A DNA stretch of 64,000 bases. Origin: Rhexocercosporidium sp. MPI-PUGE-AT-0058 (taxonomy: Eukaryota > Ascomycota > Leotiomycetes > Helotiales). A model generated the notes under the pieces. That model saw only the letters and a list, made by a program, of their open reading frames with translations, was not told the DNA's origin and did no database searches. Shown here one piece after another: positions 10,625-22,500 of the stretch. A program made the translations under genes and the position numbers. Every line of letters starts with the position of its first letter. The stretch's first letter is position 1. Where the stretch lies: positions 1-64,000 of the forward strand of contig JAGTJL010000027.1 in NCBI GenBank assembly GCA_020746875.1. The letters run 5' to 3'.

Positions 10625-12740
10625 GGGTGAGTAAGGTGGATGGATGAGTTATCGGTTGGCGCACAAAAGCTTTCGATTTTGCTTTCGATATTGTACTTCT
10701 TTCTTAGCCTTCATTGCCGAAGCGATATAATGCAATGCCATTGAGCCCATCACAGAGAAAGCCAATTTCGCCACTGAGTGTTACGCTTTGAAAATACGAC
10801 TCCTGAAAGAGCATCAAAACTTTCTTCAGTCATAGTCTGAATCATTCTTCCAATAAGGGTCGCGTCTTCTACGATAATATTCCTCCAACCACAATTATTT
10901 CTCCTTCTCCTCCTCTTCTCTTCGGAACTGTTCATTATTATACGCATCGCAATCTTCTTCATTATCAAATTCGGCTCGATCATCGTAGGAGATCCAAACC
11001 TTCTTCGGGAGCTTTGTAACCTTAACGGTCCATCCGTAGTCGTGTATCTTCTTCGTTAAATCATCGCTTGGGTCCCCTTCGGGGTACACCTTGAAATTGA
11101 CGATGATCTCTTCAGGGGAGAAATGCTCTTGAGGCGCGTGTCGAGTAAATTTAATGTCTCTGTCAAGCGTGAAGAGTTGGTCATATTGGTTGAGGAAATC
11201 AGTCCCCTCAGTTGAGGGGTTTTCGCGTAGCTGGGACGTTAGTCCTCAATGAGGACTAGGAGAGGAGTCAGGTAAAGTGCATGCGAAGAATTGCAGCGAG
11301 GACCGTGCGCTGAATCTGTGTGTGCACGAAAAAGCGGAAGCCGATTCTGTAAGCGACCGTACTGGAGCGACGATGAGGCTGGGTCCGAGCAAACCCTCGC
11401 TGATGACAGTATGTGACATCTACTGTATGCGCCGATTTTCGCCCGTGTCAGCTAAATCCTGAGGCAGCAAATCCACTTTCTCTGCTGACCCCCACAGAGC
11501 ATGGCGCAGGGATTATCAACTAGGCCGTAATAGCTCTAGCATAATTTAATGTGGGTCCGAAAATTAAAACAAAGAGAGTCAAGTACGACACTAGTTTCGC
11601 TACCTACTGTACATATCTCTGAATGTAATCACAATAGTAAAAGGTTATTCTTATTGTTACGGCGGCCAGAATAACCGTATGGTGCTTTAGCTGTGGCCAA
11701 AAAAATTATGACTCTAAAACTGTAGATTCGTCTCGCGACAGGGTGCGTCTCGGCCCACAAGGACGGACGTTAATTATATGATAGAAATAGAACATTGTTC
11801 ATTTCCCCTAGAACAGAGAAACAGGGATTGGAGATATAAAATTCGTTTGAGGGCCTTTCTTTGTCAGGTTGATTTACAATGGGAAAGTAAGAACCACCCG
11901 TCTTTGAAAGGGAGATGGAACAAGAGACTTTAGGGATACACAGTGTGCAATGGAGAGGCGAGGAAAGGAGAGAAAATTTCGATTCGGATAGATTGCGACA
12001 CCAATTTGTTCTAGGAATAATGATTCTAAGGATCATAGTAATGCAGAAATCCAACGAGTAGCTAGATATCTCTGTCCTGTTCCACCACCAGAAAGCTGGG
12101 TCCTCCCAACCGTAACACATCGTAAAGGAACAGTGTAAGAAGGCATTTCCCGCTCCTAGTCAAACTAGTTCGAATTCTGACGTCTGTGTCTAGCGAGGAA
12201 TTAATCAGGCGGACTTCGGCTTTTGTCTTTATAGTACTTTTGCCTGCCACAAGTGACCAGGATCAAAGCATCGGAAGATATTGTATAAGGAGGGCGTTCT
12301 ACCGTAATTTGAACATCCTTTTTTCTTTGGGTAAGCAACATCTGGTCAGAAGCAAGTTAGAGCCCACAAGCGAACGACTGTATGTGACAGAAAACCAAAT
12401 CAATAGGGACTGAGCGAAGCCTTCAAGAAAGTCATTGATGTTGCTCTCTTGCGATCTTCCCTTTTCAAGTGTACATTGTCACTAGCTTAGCAAGAGTTTG
12501 CTAAGTCAAGGAAGCTTTAGAACTATGATTATTGGAGAGCAAATAGTTAGGTTGCGTGCAGTAGATTGGATAGGTACAGAGCTTATCCCGGAGAACACGT
12601 GGAGAGTTATATGAACGAGATGAACGGGGTCGTTTTAAAATTACGATTGATGAGGTCCTAAATACTTCATGGAAATGACTTTGACGTAAAGAAAGCGACG
12701 AAAGATGATGAATCAATGAAGTCAAAGGATCGCTAGGACT
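10625..12740. other. Long intergenic region with a possible gene fragment and two small hairpins
   Basis: No complete gene seen. On the minus strand 11219-10895 is open without an early Met and reads as an acidic protein fragment ending in a run of Glu and Lys. It could be the tail of a lost gene or chance. Two perfect short inverted repeats occur at 11204-11219 (7-base arms) and 11240-11258 (9-base arms). The remainder, 11300-12740, shows only short unrelated frames. Confidence 0.4.
10895..11219 (-). pseudogene. Possible acidic protein fragment, no start
   Basis: A stretch of about 105 codons open on the minus strand, with residues such as FSPEEIIVNFKVYPEGDPSD and KKVWISYDDRAEFDNEED, ending at a TAA at 10895-10897. 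The first Met is only at 11089. I do not recognise the family. The composition looks protein-like rather than random, but there is no partner exon, so it could be a remnant or noise. Confidence 0.3.
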
Positions 12741-13808
12741 CTAATCTGCGGATCCGGACGGCTGTCCAGGAGTACCAGTCAAGTTATCGGCATCGACATC
12801 CTGTATAGCTGATACGTATCCGTTATATCCGAGGTCCTTCACGAGTCGGAGAGTCAAAAAGACCGGGAGACCCAATTCTACGATAGTTTCGATATCTTCC
12901 TGGGCTTGCTCAGGATCTGTAGGATCGATATCCAGAATGTGATGCAGCCACATAGGTAGTGGCTGATGAGCTCTCACGACTTCTTGCGCCGCTGCGACAT
13001 GGTCCTCAGTCTCTACGAAAGTGAGAAGATCTCGCCGACAGTTAGGACATGTTTCGTTGTCGACGATCCAAGTGCAGATGCAATGCTCACCAAAGATGTG
13101 CTGGCATTGTGTCCTTACTGGATTCTCAATCGCTTCTTCTTCGCCTGGCTTACCGAAATACTCTCGGCAGATGTTGCAACTGCGGTCTTCGTTAGCTAAG
13201 GATCCGATATCTACTGGAGTGAGTCGAGTCCTCAGTCGAGCTATTCTCAATTCCATGTTAGCTTCCCGACGGCGGATTTTGCGAACCTCTTTCTCGATCA
13301 GATATGAAGTTAGGTACTTGTGCATCTGGATGAGAAGGAGACGTTGGAACCGACCTGGACTTTGATGAAGATCAATCACAGAATGCCAGAATGAGCAAGT
13401 TAGTAGACGGTACAGCTCCCTCGCTACTCTCTCTGTGGAATCGGATGGGCCGATGGAGTCTGTTGGGACAAAGACGTCCTCCTGGAGGGTGTTTGCTGGG
13501 TCGGTCTCCGCTCGCTCCCAAGTACGGGCAGTCAGGCGGTAGAGTTTACGAAAGATTCGATAGAATTTGAGCTCTCTTATCGCGGATCTTATCGTGTCAT
13601 TGACGTTTGGCCCCGAGTCTGAGCCGGAGTCGAAGAGACTGCTAGCTAGGAGGCATTGTGGGCAGAAGTCTGGGTAGATATCCACTAGTCCGAGTGCCAT
13701 GTCTGAGACAGTTGCTGGCCCGCATTGGGTCGGATCCGAGCAGAGAAATGTGTAAACACCGTTGGTGTGACTGCAAGATTCGTATCGGAGCAAGTAGCGG
13801 AGACACAT
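12741..13808 (-). CDS. RING-type zinc finger protein, probable E3 ubiquitin ligase
   Basis: A single-exon gene for 355 residues. The N-terminus has a Cys/His pattern (MCLRY, CSHTNG, then FCPQC near residues 49-52) found in a group of small fungal proteins and shared with the broken copy at 16544-17290. Residues 211-257 form a RING finger: CNIC, then CQHIFGEHC, then CPNC. The fifth zinc ligand position, after CQHIF, is Gly, so this is a variant RING in which the later His may substitute. RING proteins bring E2 enzymes to substrates for ubiquitin transfer. A helical arginine-rich stretch (about 170-200) precedes the RING. The C-terminal 60 residues are acidic. Substrate unknown. Confidence 0.8.
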   Translation of the reverse strand: MCLRYLLRYESCSHTNGVYTFLCSDPTQCGPATVSDMALGLVDIYPDFCPQCLLASSLFDSGSDSGPNVNDTIRSAIRELKFYRIFRKLYRLTARTWERAETDPANTLQEDVFVPTDSIGPSDSTERVARELYRLLTCSFWHSVIDLHQSPGRFQRLLLIQMHKYLTSYLIEKEVRKIRRREANMELRIARLRTRLTPVDIGSLANEDRSCNICREYFGKPGEEEAIENPVRTQCQHIFGEHCICTWIVDNETCPNCRRDLLTFVETEDHVAAAQEVVRAHQPLPMWLHHILDIDPTDPEQAQEDIETIVELGLPVFLTLRLVKDLGYNGYVSAIQDVDADNLTGTPGQPSGSAD

Positions 13809-15305
13809 TTTCAGGTGAATCTTGAATATTTTGTGAAGTGGTGCGTTCGAAGTATCAATGATTTGTGGTGATTCCTCAAGTCCTGAAGTAATCTGTACTT
13901 TCGAGGAAATAATGGGAAACGTAATCCTGCCTATTTATATTGGAAACACATAGCCTGTTTGTATCAGCTAAACAGAGGTCTCGGAGGAATGGAACAGACA
14001 GGTTTAGAACGCTATTTCAGCAAAACTTGGTGCTCCAAACAGCTAGAACAGTGGCTAGGATTTCATAAACAAGGCTGAGGTATTTACCTCGAAACCGTGT
14101 GGTTCTCCATATGACTCCATAGGAGAAAAAGATTCATGGATTTTTTTGGATTTTTTTTTTAAAACCAAGGGAAAATTATCGACAATGTGCCAAGAAAACT
14201 AACATATCCAATACGCACGTACAGTCTTGTTCTAGAGTAATAGCTCACACATGACAAAGACATTGTTAATCACTATCCGAGACATCAGTCAGTTATGGCC
14301 AAAGGGCTACCGACAGGAAACAAAACCCTACAAAGGAAACAATTCACATGATATATTAAGTAGTTAGAGGCCGTGCACCCTGATACCATGCAACACGAGG
14401 GTAGCAAGGAATGAGGTACCAGAGGTACCCCTAGCATGGGAAACCACAGACTGATTATGTCTTCAAACTTTGTCTATCTGGAGAGAACGGATTGGTATGA
14501 AAATGGTTATGTAGAAAATATATATCAGATAAGTTCTATAAATAATTAAAAGTCCTTTGGCCTTCTGTTCTTTTGAGCGCCACCCCTGCGCACGATGATG
14601 GAGGGTCGAGAGAGGGATTCCACTGCGTTGTGATCTGGCATCGTTTGTTCGAGGCTCTCCCGATAGAATATCCTCTACAATGGCTTCACTAGCAGAGTCG
14701 CCCTATGACCTCAAATCAGTGGTGGTGGGGATGGAGATGGGGAGAAAGTGTGAGATTCTGTGCAGACCAAACGCAGAACACCTACTTCACATGGGAATTC
14801 CGAGAAGGCACCTCCTTCCCCGCAGTCCCGTAGCCAACCCAACCCCATATCTTATTCTAATTTCTTACAATCACCGTAACACGACAACTAAGACGATTTT
14901 ATTATGCGCAGGTGCACTGGTATCAGGTTGCCCTTCTAAACCCTCTTCGAGATTCATTGGACGAAACTTTCGGAGATGCTATCTAATAAAGACCGATTGT
15001 ACCTTGCCCTCTACGCTCGTAGCGGGGCCCTAAAAATGCCAGGCGGGGAGGACAAGTGGACAATTCCCGAACGTAGGCATAACCTTCAGCTAATGTTTAT
15101 CACGTACCATTGGTCATTCATTGTTGGCCCGAAGAACGAATCAACGAATGCAAGTGGAAGAAGATAGCATGCGAAAGAGGCAATGCAGAATGTTAATGAC
15201 TTGTAAAGAATATCTGGGCACTCGAGGACCGCCAGATATCTCTTTAGCCAACATCCGCGATTCTTGTCCGGATAATGATTACTTGAAAGGCAACAATAAA
15301 TACGA
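13809..15305. other. Intergenic, no gene seen
   Basis: About 1.5 kb with normal composition and a poly-T run near 14148-14160. Short open frames (for example 14680-15033, plus) lack any recognisable motif or codon pattern. Confidence 0.45.
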
Positions 15306-16218
15306 CTAGATCTCCCCAAAGTATGTACGCCATAGTTTTTCGTTCCTCAATTCTTCTTCATATGGATCTAAAAAGTTTTGTACTTCTTTCTGCCAGAATA
15401 AGTTCTGGGGGTTTACATGCCATGCTATTGTGTATTTCCAATAATAAGGCAACCACCCGGTGGTTGCCCAGTCTACAATACCCACTACTTTATCATCGCG
15501 GAGAAGTACGTTGAAGCTGCTCAAATCACCGTGCGTGAGGACTGGTGGTCGTAATACAGACTCATGGAACGCGATTATGTTTTGGATATCCGATATAGCA
15601 GGACTAGGTGAGCTGTGGGTTTGTGTTTTTAAGAGAATGGGCCGTTACATCATTCCTTAGTGTCAATTAGAAGTCGTAGATAGATTTGAAAGGTCCCCAC
15701 GACGACGTTTGAGGTAATCTACAATCGTGGATTGGACCGCCCTCTAAATTTGAGACAGCACCAGACTCGGAGGGAATAGACCGGGGTTCCTCGACCATCT
15801 GTTTGAGTTGGTTGAAAATCGATGCCTTCGACATGTTCGAAAGGGAGCGCTATCTCTTTGCCATAGTATCACCACGAATCCTTTCCATGAGTATGCAGGT
15901 TTTACCGCGGTGTGAGAACGCATAGTGTACTCTAGGTACAGGAATAGAGGTGTGTTCTGTAATAAATCGAAGCGTGTGTACCTCCGCGAGGGTTACGGAT
16001 TCTCCAAATTTGATGCAGAAGTTGAAAAAGAATATGGCGCCGCTAGGATGTGCAAAAGCTTTGCTGAGGTATTGCTGAGTTACCAGTTTCGTGACTACTA
16101 ACGTGAAGAGTTGCAGCACACGCGCTCTCCGATACGATTCGAGGTGACAGCTTTCAGTCCCAGCCATGTCAGAAGATGTCGCGGGCGCGTGAGGCGACGG
16201 TGCAAGGCGAGGCTGCAA
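15306..16218 (-). pseudogene. Broken aminoglycoside-phosphotransferase (APH)-family kinase gene
   Basis: The minus strand encodes an APH/choline-kinase-like fold in pieces. The N-lobe (TSIPVPRVHYAF, ILMERIRGD) runs from 16218 to an in-frame TAG at 15850-15852. The same frame continues recognisably (QLKQMVEE, SGAVSN, DCRLPQTSSWGPFKSIYDF) to a TAA at 15667-15669. After a frameshift near 15610 come the catalytic loop THGDLSSFNVL and the metal-binding IVDW motif, ending at 15306. Fungal members are mostly of unknown substrate. Key catalytic residues are still visible, so decay is fairly recent. Confidence 0.75.
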
Positions 16219-16543
16219 CCCGCAAGCTGCGTGGGGGTTGAGATTTGTTGTGCATATACAGGAGGCAATGGGCTGCGGTGGTGGAAGAGGTGGTTGTCGG
16301 CGTTCTGAGAATTCAATTTACCTGGTCAAAGCTGAGGGAAACTACAGTGGTCATACTTGTAGTCACAGTTTTACCGCAAGCGTAGCCAGTAATTATAAAT
16401 ATTACGGTGCTCTTATATTCTTTTGTGGGTCACCCGCCAATGCAGAATCAGGAAGGTGCCCGACGCCACACGGCAGCCACAACTCAATTAGCAACTTCTC
16501 CGCAGCTCCGAACGGCTTGGACGCTCGATTACAGATATTCTAG

Positions 16544-17290
16544 TTATGTCAAGAATAGTACAAGCTCAACAGTGATGCTGAGGCAAACGAGTGCTATCAT
16601 GCCGTCTGAGTTGGGGACGCCAATCTCATCTCGACGGATTTTGCAATTGCGCTCGTCTACCGCAAGCGTGGTGATGCTTGTTTGCTCGAGCTTGGCTTTC
16701 AAGTGAGCAGGGCTATCTGGCTTGGATCTCGCTCCAACTGCATGGCTTCTCTGAATGGCGTAGAAGTCGTCAGCGATCTGAAAGCTGCGGATTTGAAGGA
16801 TATGGGTTCGGCGAAACTTGCTTGGACTTACCTTCTTCTCGATCACATCGTGCTAGAACGAAGCATTTAGAAGTGTGAGGATAATAGAGATCATGAACTA
16901 GGTGATAGCTGAGTGGCCCTCATCTGGGTCAGGCTGGCTGGAGAAGTAATCAAGGTCGTCGGTTTTGGCGGAGATACTCTCGGCTCGCTTCCACCATGTT
17001 TCTGCAATTTCTAAGGCAAGTTTGGTGGTGCCTGTTTTGGATGGGCTGGATGCGAAGATCCGAGTTCTCAGACTATCGCCGATACCTGTCATGAACAGCT
17101 CGCCTTTGAGGAAGCAATCCGGACAGAAGTCTGGAAATGGGTCCATGGCGGCACTTTGTCGTGCTGTGCTTGGAATATCGCAAGTCTCAGGTGTTAGGCA
17201 GGGTTGAATGACGAATGCTCCGTTAGTGTTGCAGGAGGAGTAGTAGGTTCTTAATTTGTGATATATTTTGAACTATGTGAAAGTGTGTGT
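16544..17290 (-). pseudogene. Decayed paralogue of the RING protein at 12741-13808
   Basis: From about 17270 the minus strand reads YHKLRTYYSSCNTNGAF, then DPFPDFCPDC, matching the N-terminus of the upstream RING protein (MCLRYLLRYESCSHTNG, then DIYPDFCPQC). The initiator position is ATA instead of ATG. The frame stops near 16898. A second block at 16846-16544 contains RNCKIRRDEIGVPN, which looks like a RING start with its second Cys changed to Arg, and the rest of the finger cannot be read. I infer a local duplication about 3 kb from the intact gene on the same strand, followed by decay. Confidence 0.6.
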
Positions 17291-17636
17291 ATGATGATAA
17301 GAAGATCTTAGGATGGTCTGAATCACACACCTAAATTTTTATAAAAATCTTTTATTTTTGTTTTGTTGTTTAACGAACCTGGGTATACACCAATGTAACA
17401 TGTCAATCGATAAAAAAGAAGACAGCTCAGGCGAATTGAGAAACAGCGCCAAAACCTACGGGCACTTTCTTCCTGTCGCAAATATGGGACTGCTCCAGAG
17501 AGGTGATGGCAGAAAGTAAAGTCGCTTGCAATCGGCTTCGCCCTCTCCGCTTAAAACAATTCTGAGCACAGACCACGCTGGGGGCCGGTTTTGGCGCTGA
17601 TGCCGTGCTTAATTGTTCGCACAGGCAGTACTCGTA

Positions 17637-17670
17637 TTCCCTGTCACGTGCACACCCCGCATACGTGCAC
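17637..17670 (+). repeat. Left terminal inverted repeat of the pogo/Fot1-like element
   Basis: 34 bases, exact inverted match to 27964-27997; starts TTCCCTGTCACGTGCAC and contains the word CGTGCAC twice. TA lies outside at 17635-17636. Confidence 0.93.
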
Positions 17671-17699
17671 AGGGTAAAAGTCTGCACTTTTCCCCCCAC

Positions 17700-19132
17700 T
17701 AATAACACTTCAAAAAATTATAACATAGCTAAAACAAAAGATATAATTAAAGCGCTTGCTGCGTTGGAATTATGTGACCTTCTTAATTATTCTGCGACTA
17801 CGCGAGAGTTTGGAGTTAATTATATAACCCTTATGCGGCGGCATAAAGGCCAAACTCGCCTCAAAGCCGACTTCTTGTCCGAATTTATCTAATGTTTGAC
17901 TAACGATTAAAAAGAAGTGCTAATAAAGTATATTAATCGAATGATAAAGCGTAAGATGCTTCTTATAAGCTAAATTATTAATAATCTAGCTAAGGAAGTC
18001 ATCGGAATACCTATCGGAAAGAACTAGACGTCGCAGTTTATTTATCGATATAAAGGTCGTTTAAAGAGCGTTTACCTTAAGAATATCGACAAATAACGCA
18101 TAAAGTCTAAGTACGGGCCTCTTTATAAGTACTTTTTCTAACTAATTAAGTTTAATTTTATTAATCCGTTATTATGTAATCGTCAAGTATTATTATCGAT
18201 TAATTCCCTTTATTTTCCGGAATAGCTAAGCTACGTAATGAAAACCTATTATATTACCGCTAATAATATATATAATTAAAACGAAAAGGGTTTTATTCTT
18301 AAGCAAGTATTAAAAACACTCAAAATTATATTAATAAAGGCATATAAATTAAGGCGTATTAAATAGGCAATTTAAAATGGCAATAAAGAGTTTATTACTC
18401 TTTTAGCGTATATTTTAGCAATCGAAAAGAAAGGCTTTCCTATGTTACTTTATAAAAAAGCCTTTAATAATTTATAAGACTCTTAGCTTAAGGATTTTAA
18501 TTATTTTAGCGAATTAATATACTTTAGTATTATAAAGAATAAGTAATCTAATAATAAACTTAGTTTACGTTAATTAGAAAAAGTGTTTAAATTAAAGACT
18601 CGCAAATCCGCTGAAAATCGTCGTCGTCTTTTAATAGTAAATAGCCATTTTAATTATATAAATATAGCTTTCTTAAATAAGTGTAACGAATTTAATATCG
18701 TTGTTTTAATTTTATCCTTATATTTTACGTATTATTTATAACCTTTTAATCTTAGCTGTTTTAGTCCTTTTACTTAAAAGTAATCGGAAAAGCTTTAAAT
18801 TATTATATTTAAAGGCATTAAATACGTAGGTATAATAAAAAAGATATTTTAAAATATATTTAAGCCGACATAAGAAGAATCCTTTTCTAAAGAAAACATC
18901 ACGTCGGCATTCGCTAAAGTAAGGATTTAGCCCTTTAATCCGTAATACGTTCTCACTTAAATTAACCGACTAGCTCTTAAAAAACGAAATCCTATTATTA
19001 TAACGACTCTTTATACGTGTAAATCGATGCGGAAAGTCTAGCGCTTATATTATGTTAACAAGAACTTTATTACTCTTAACTTAATACTAAAAGCCGCTCT
19101 TAAGCTCTTTATTAAATATGAAATTGACGAGT
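17700..19132 (+). pseudogene. N-terminal part of a pogo/Fot1-type DDE_1 transposase, RIPed
   Basis: The frame 17700-17892 gives the DNA-binding start (KNYNIAKTKDIIKALAALE, then a helix-turn-helix stretch with NYITLMRRHKGQTR). Beyond, stops interrupt a readable core. Near 18262-18290 there is NIYN followed by a stop and NEKGF, matching the family's HIYNMDEKGF, so the first catalytic Asp is lost. Near 18620-18700 a RRRLLIV segment with SHFNYI stands where the family has DGHSSHV, so the second Asp is lost too. The copia insertion at 19133 cuts it. Transposition activity is certainly gone. Confidence 0.72.
19128..19132 (+). repeat. 5-bp target duplication CGAGT, left copy
   Basis: CGAGT directly precedes the left LTR and is repeated at 27105-27109 directly after the right LTR. 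Confidence 0.88.
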
Positions 19133-19316
19133 TGTCGTATAGGCACGGGCAGCTGCTCTCTTGGCACTGCACGTGACCTAATTAGGTTCTGCTACTGCAG
19201 ACCGCCTTCAAGAGAATAATTATCTTTTCTTAATTCTTAAAGCTTTTAGAATAATAATTAATCACTTCAATTCAATTATAATTGCTTATAATGCTTTAAT
19301 CCACTTTTATATTATA
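19133..19316 (+). repeat. Left LTR of the copia element
   Basis: 184 bp. Aligns base for base in length with 26921-27104; differences are mostly C/T and G/A. Shared unmutated core includes CACGTGACCTAATTA. Confidence 0.9.
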
Positions 19317-19549
19317 ATTATAAGCCCTGTTAATAAAATTATTAAATTAATATTCTTCTTTTTATACGCTATTAATTTAAATAAAGCTTATAAAATAAGT
19401 TTATAAGTAAAGAGTATCTATTATACGTTATAGAGTTTTCTACCTTATTATAGAATATAATTCATACCGCTATTTTCCATTAACTTTTCTATTCTACTCT
19501 AAACAAGTATAAAAGCCAAGCAACTGGACTCGATACCTCTCTAGTCCTT

Positions 19550-22500
19550 CTTCTTTTATCGAATACTCGAAGCTCACGAGAGTAATTCCTTTGCTATAAT
19601 AGACTTAACTTCAGCTTCTTCTTTAAACAATCGAACTCCTCTTAATTACGATAAGCGCACTTAGATTCCTTAGTATTAAGCGTTTAAATCCTTTTATATC
19701 TTTTATAAGATATAGAATTCAATAGACTTTACGTTATTAGTTGCTCCTAACTTTCTCGACGCCGAACCAAAACCCTTATTACTAAACGATTTAAGAATAT
19801 AATAAGACAAAGAAGTTATTAAGTATAATTTCTAGGCTTAAGCGAAGTAGAACGAAAATACTCGCGACCTTATAGAAAAAGGACTTAAGCCGAGCGCATT
19901 ACTACCGGCAAAAGCTATAATTAAGAATATAGCTTTAATATATGCTGCTTTTATAAAGGAACACGTAAGGAAGCTCGCATAATGGACGGAAAAGGCTCGA
20001 GCTTATAAGGTAGCTTATAAATGAATTCAGGAGATAATTAATCCTTCTGTTTATTAAAGAGTAATTAGGGAATGCGAGAATAAGTAAGCTCGTATAGAAA
20101 AGGAGCAGTTGACCGAGATAATAAACGAAGACCCTTAATTAAAGTCATAGATTCTTTAATTACTCCTCCGGATCCTTAAGAGAGATTACGCCCTTTCGAA
20201 AACAAGTGCTCGTACGCTAGTATAATTTACTTATAAAAAGAAGCTCGCTATTATTAAGATAAGGCGAATTAATCTTAAGAAATAGCTTTAAGAATAAAAA
20301 GCGGCTTATTAAGATGCTCTCTTATACGACTTACCGGACGTCAAAAGACTGCTAATAGTGCTTAACTTTATTAAGGCGGTGTAAGAGAAGCTCGCACCGG
20401 AATAAGCGCGCGAACGGCATTTTGAATTATTAAGAAATAATATTCTCGGAGTAGTAAACTAGTACTTTTTACTTAATTACGTTAATTAATTATTTACTTT
20501 TAACAAAGAATTACTTATAGCTTTTAGATAATAAAAGATAGTAAGCTTATATATTATTTTTAAAGGAAAATCAAATACTCTCGTAATTTCGTTTATTTAA
20601 CGAAACCAGTCGCTAAACACGCGAGCAAATACTTGCCCGTATAAGTATCGCTTTTACTATTATAAGGCTATTAATTATCACAGACTTCGGTATTATTACG
20701 ACGGCTCGACGGCGAGCAATCTTAAGAACTTACTATTAATAGAAGAAATTAAGAAGACTCGACTTCGATTAAAGAGCGACTTCCTTAATTTCCGCTAAGA
20801 AATTGCTAAACTTAATAAGAATATATTATTAATAGCGCAATTAGCTTCCGGACCGCTTTCTAGTAATTCTTTTTTTATTTAAGCATTAGCAGTTCTTATA
20901 GCTTTAAAACTAATTGCTTTAATAAAAGCAAGATACTTTAGAAACGTTTAAGCTTATTTTATAAGCCTTGAATTCCTCGACGAAGCTCTCGCTGCTGCGG
21001 GGATATACGCTATTATAAATATAAATCGTTATCCGCTTGCAAAGAATACTTTACTCGATAACGGAACTGCTACTTATTTAGTAAATTCAGAAGCTCTCCT
21101 CGTTCCCGGAAGCTTTATTAAATCTACTACGGACGATAGCGTTAAGGCCGGAACGTTAAGCTTAATAATTAAAAAGCGCGGTACTCGAGTCTTTAAAAGT
21201 GCTTTCCACGGCTTTAACGGACCGAATACAAGCGATTTAACCTTCTCGAACGTCGCTATCGTTAAAAGCTTTAATATTAATATTATTTCAGAAGCTCGCC
21301 TTTTATAAGTAAAAGTTTAATATAATAATTTAGATTGCACTTTACGCACGGGAATAGCTAAAGATAATCTGGTTTTAAAGTAATTATAATAATAATTTAA
21401 TTTAGCTTTCTTTAAATATAAGCCTTTTAATTATTCTTCGGTTTCTTTAATTACTTGTCGTATTTTGACTCGCTTAAATTATAGCTTTTTAATATTTCTA
21501 ACGCTAGAAAAGAATATCCGCTAAAGCTTTCAGTCGAGCAGATAATATTTAAAGCTACAAGTCGACGAAGCTTATTTATAATATTTACGCGTAAATTACT
21601 TAAGAAAGAAAGCTTTAGAAAACTTAATAAAAAATACGCGCAACGTCGAGATTTAAAGTTTAACTCGGTTAAAATGCGAGTATTATATAATAGTTATAGT
21701 ATAGCAAGTAATAAATCGTCGTTAATTAGAGAGAGTAATTACTCGTCCTTTTTACCGCATTTCTTAAGATTTATTCGATTTTTTAATAAAGTTTAATAAG
21801 AATAATTGACTTTTATTAATTAAGGACGAATATAATAGGAAATTCTATAAGCGGCTTTTAAAAACTAAAAGATTAATCGCCGTCTTAAATGCTTTTAAAT
21901 TATTTAAGGCGTAGATAAGACGTTAATTCGGGCTCTCGGTTTGTAAAATACGCTAAAATAATAATACCTTAATTATAAGGATCAATAGATTAACTAAATA
22001 TAAAAAGTAATATAAGGAAAGTAATATTAATATTAAATCTACCCCCTTATATATATATTAACCTAATAAAAGAGCTAAGCGCGTAAGTAAAGAAATAATC
22101 GATAAATCAATTAAGATACGCCTTTCTGTTAATTTACCTTAGGCGCTTTAAACGGAATCAGTAATAGCGGCAATTAGTTTTTATAATATAAGTCTATCTA
22201 CTTGTAAAAACTTCAAGAATCTTAACGAAATATTCTAAGCTTAATTTAAGTAATATTTTCGGTATTACGACTTTAAGCTTACGCTAAAGCTAATAACCGA
22301 TTTATAGCTTGACTAAAGCAACTTATATACGTACAGCTATAAAGCCTATCTTATAATTAAAGACCGAGAAGCTTTCCGCTAAAAAAAAGCTTTTAAAATT
22401 AACTCGCGAGCGCATCTTAATTATTTAATTAAATACGTTTTATTTAATATTTATAAGATTTAAGTGCTTTAATTATAATATGTAATAATAATTCGGAATA

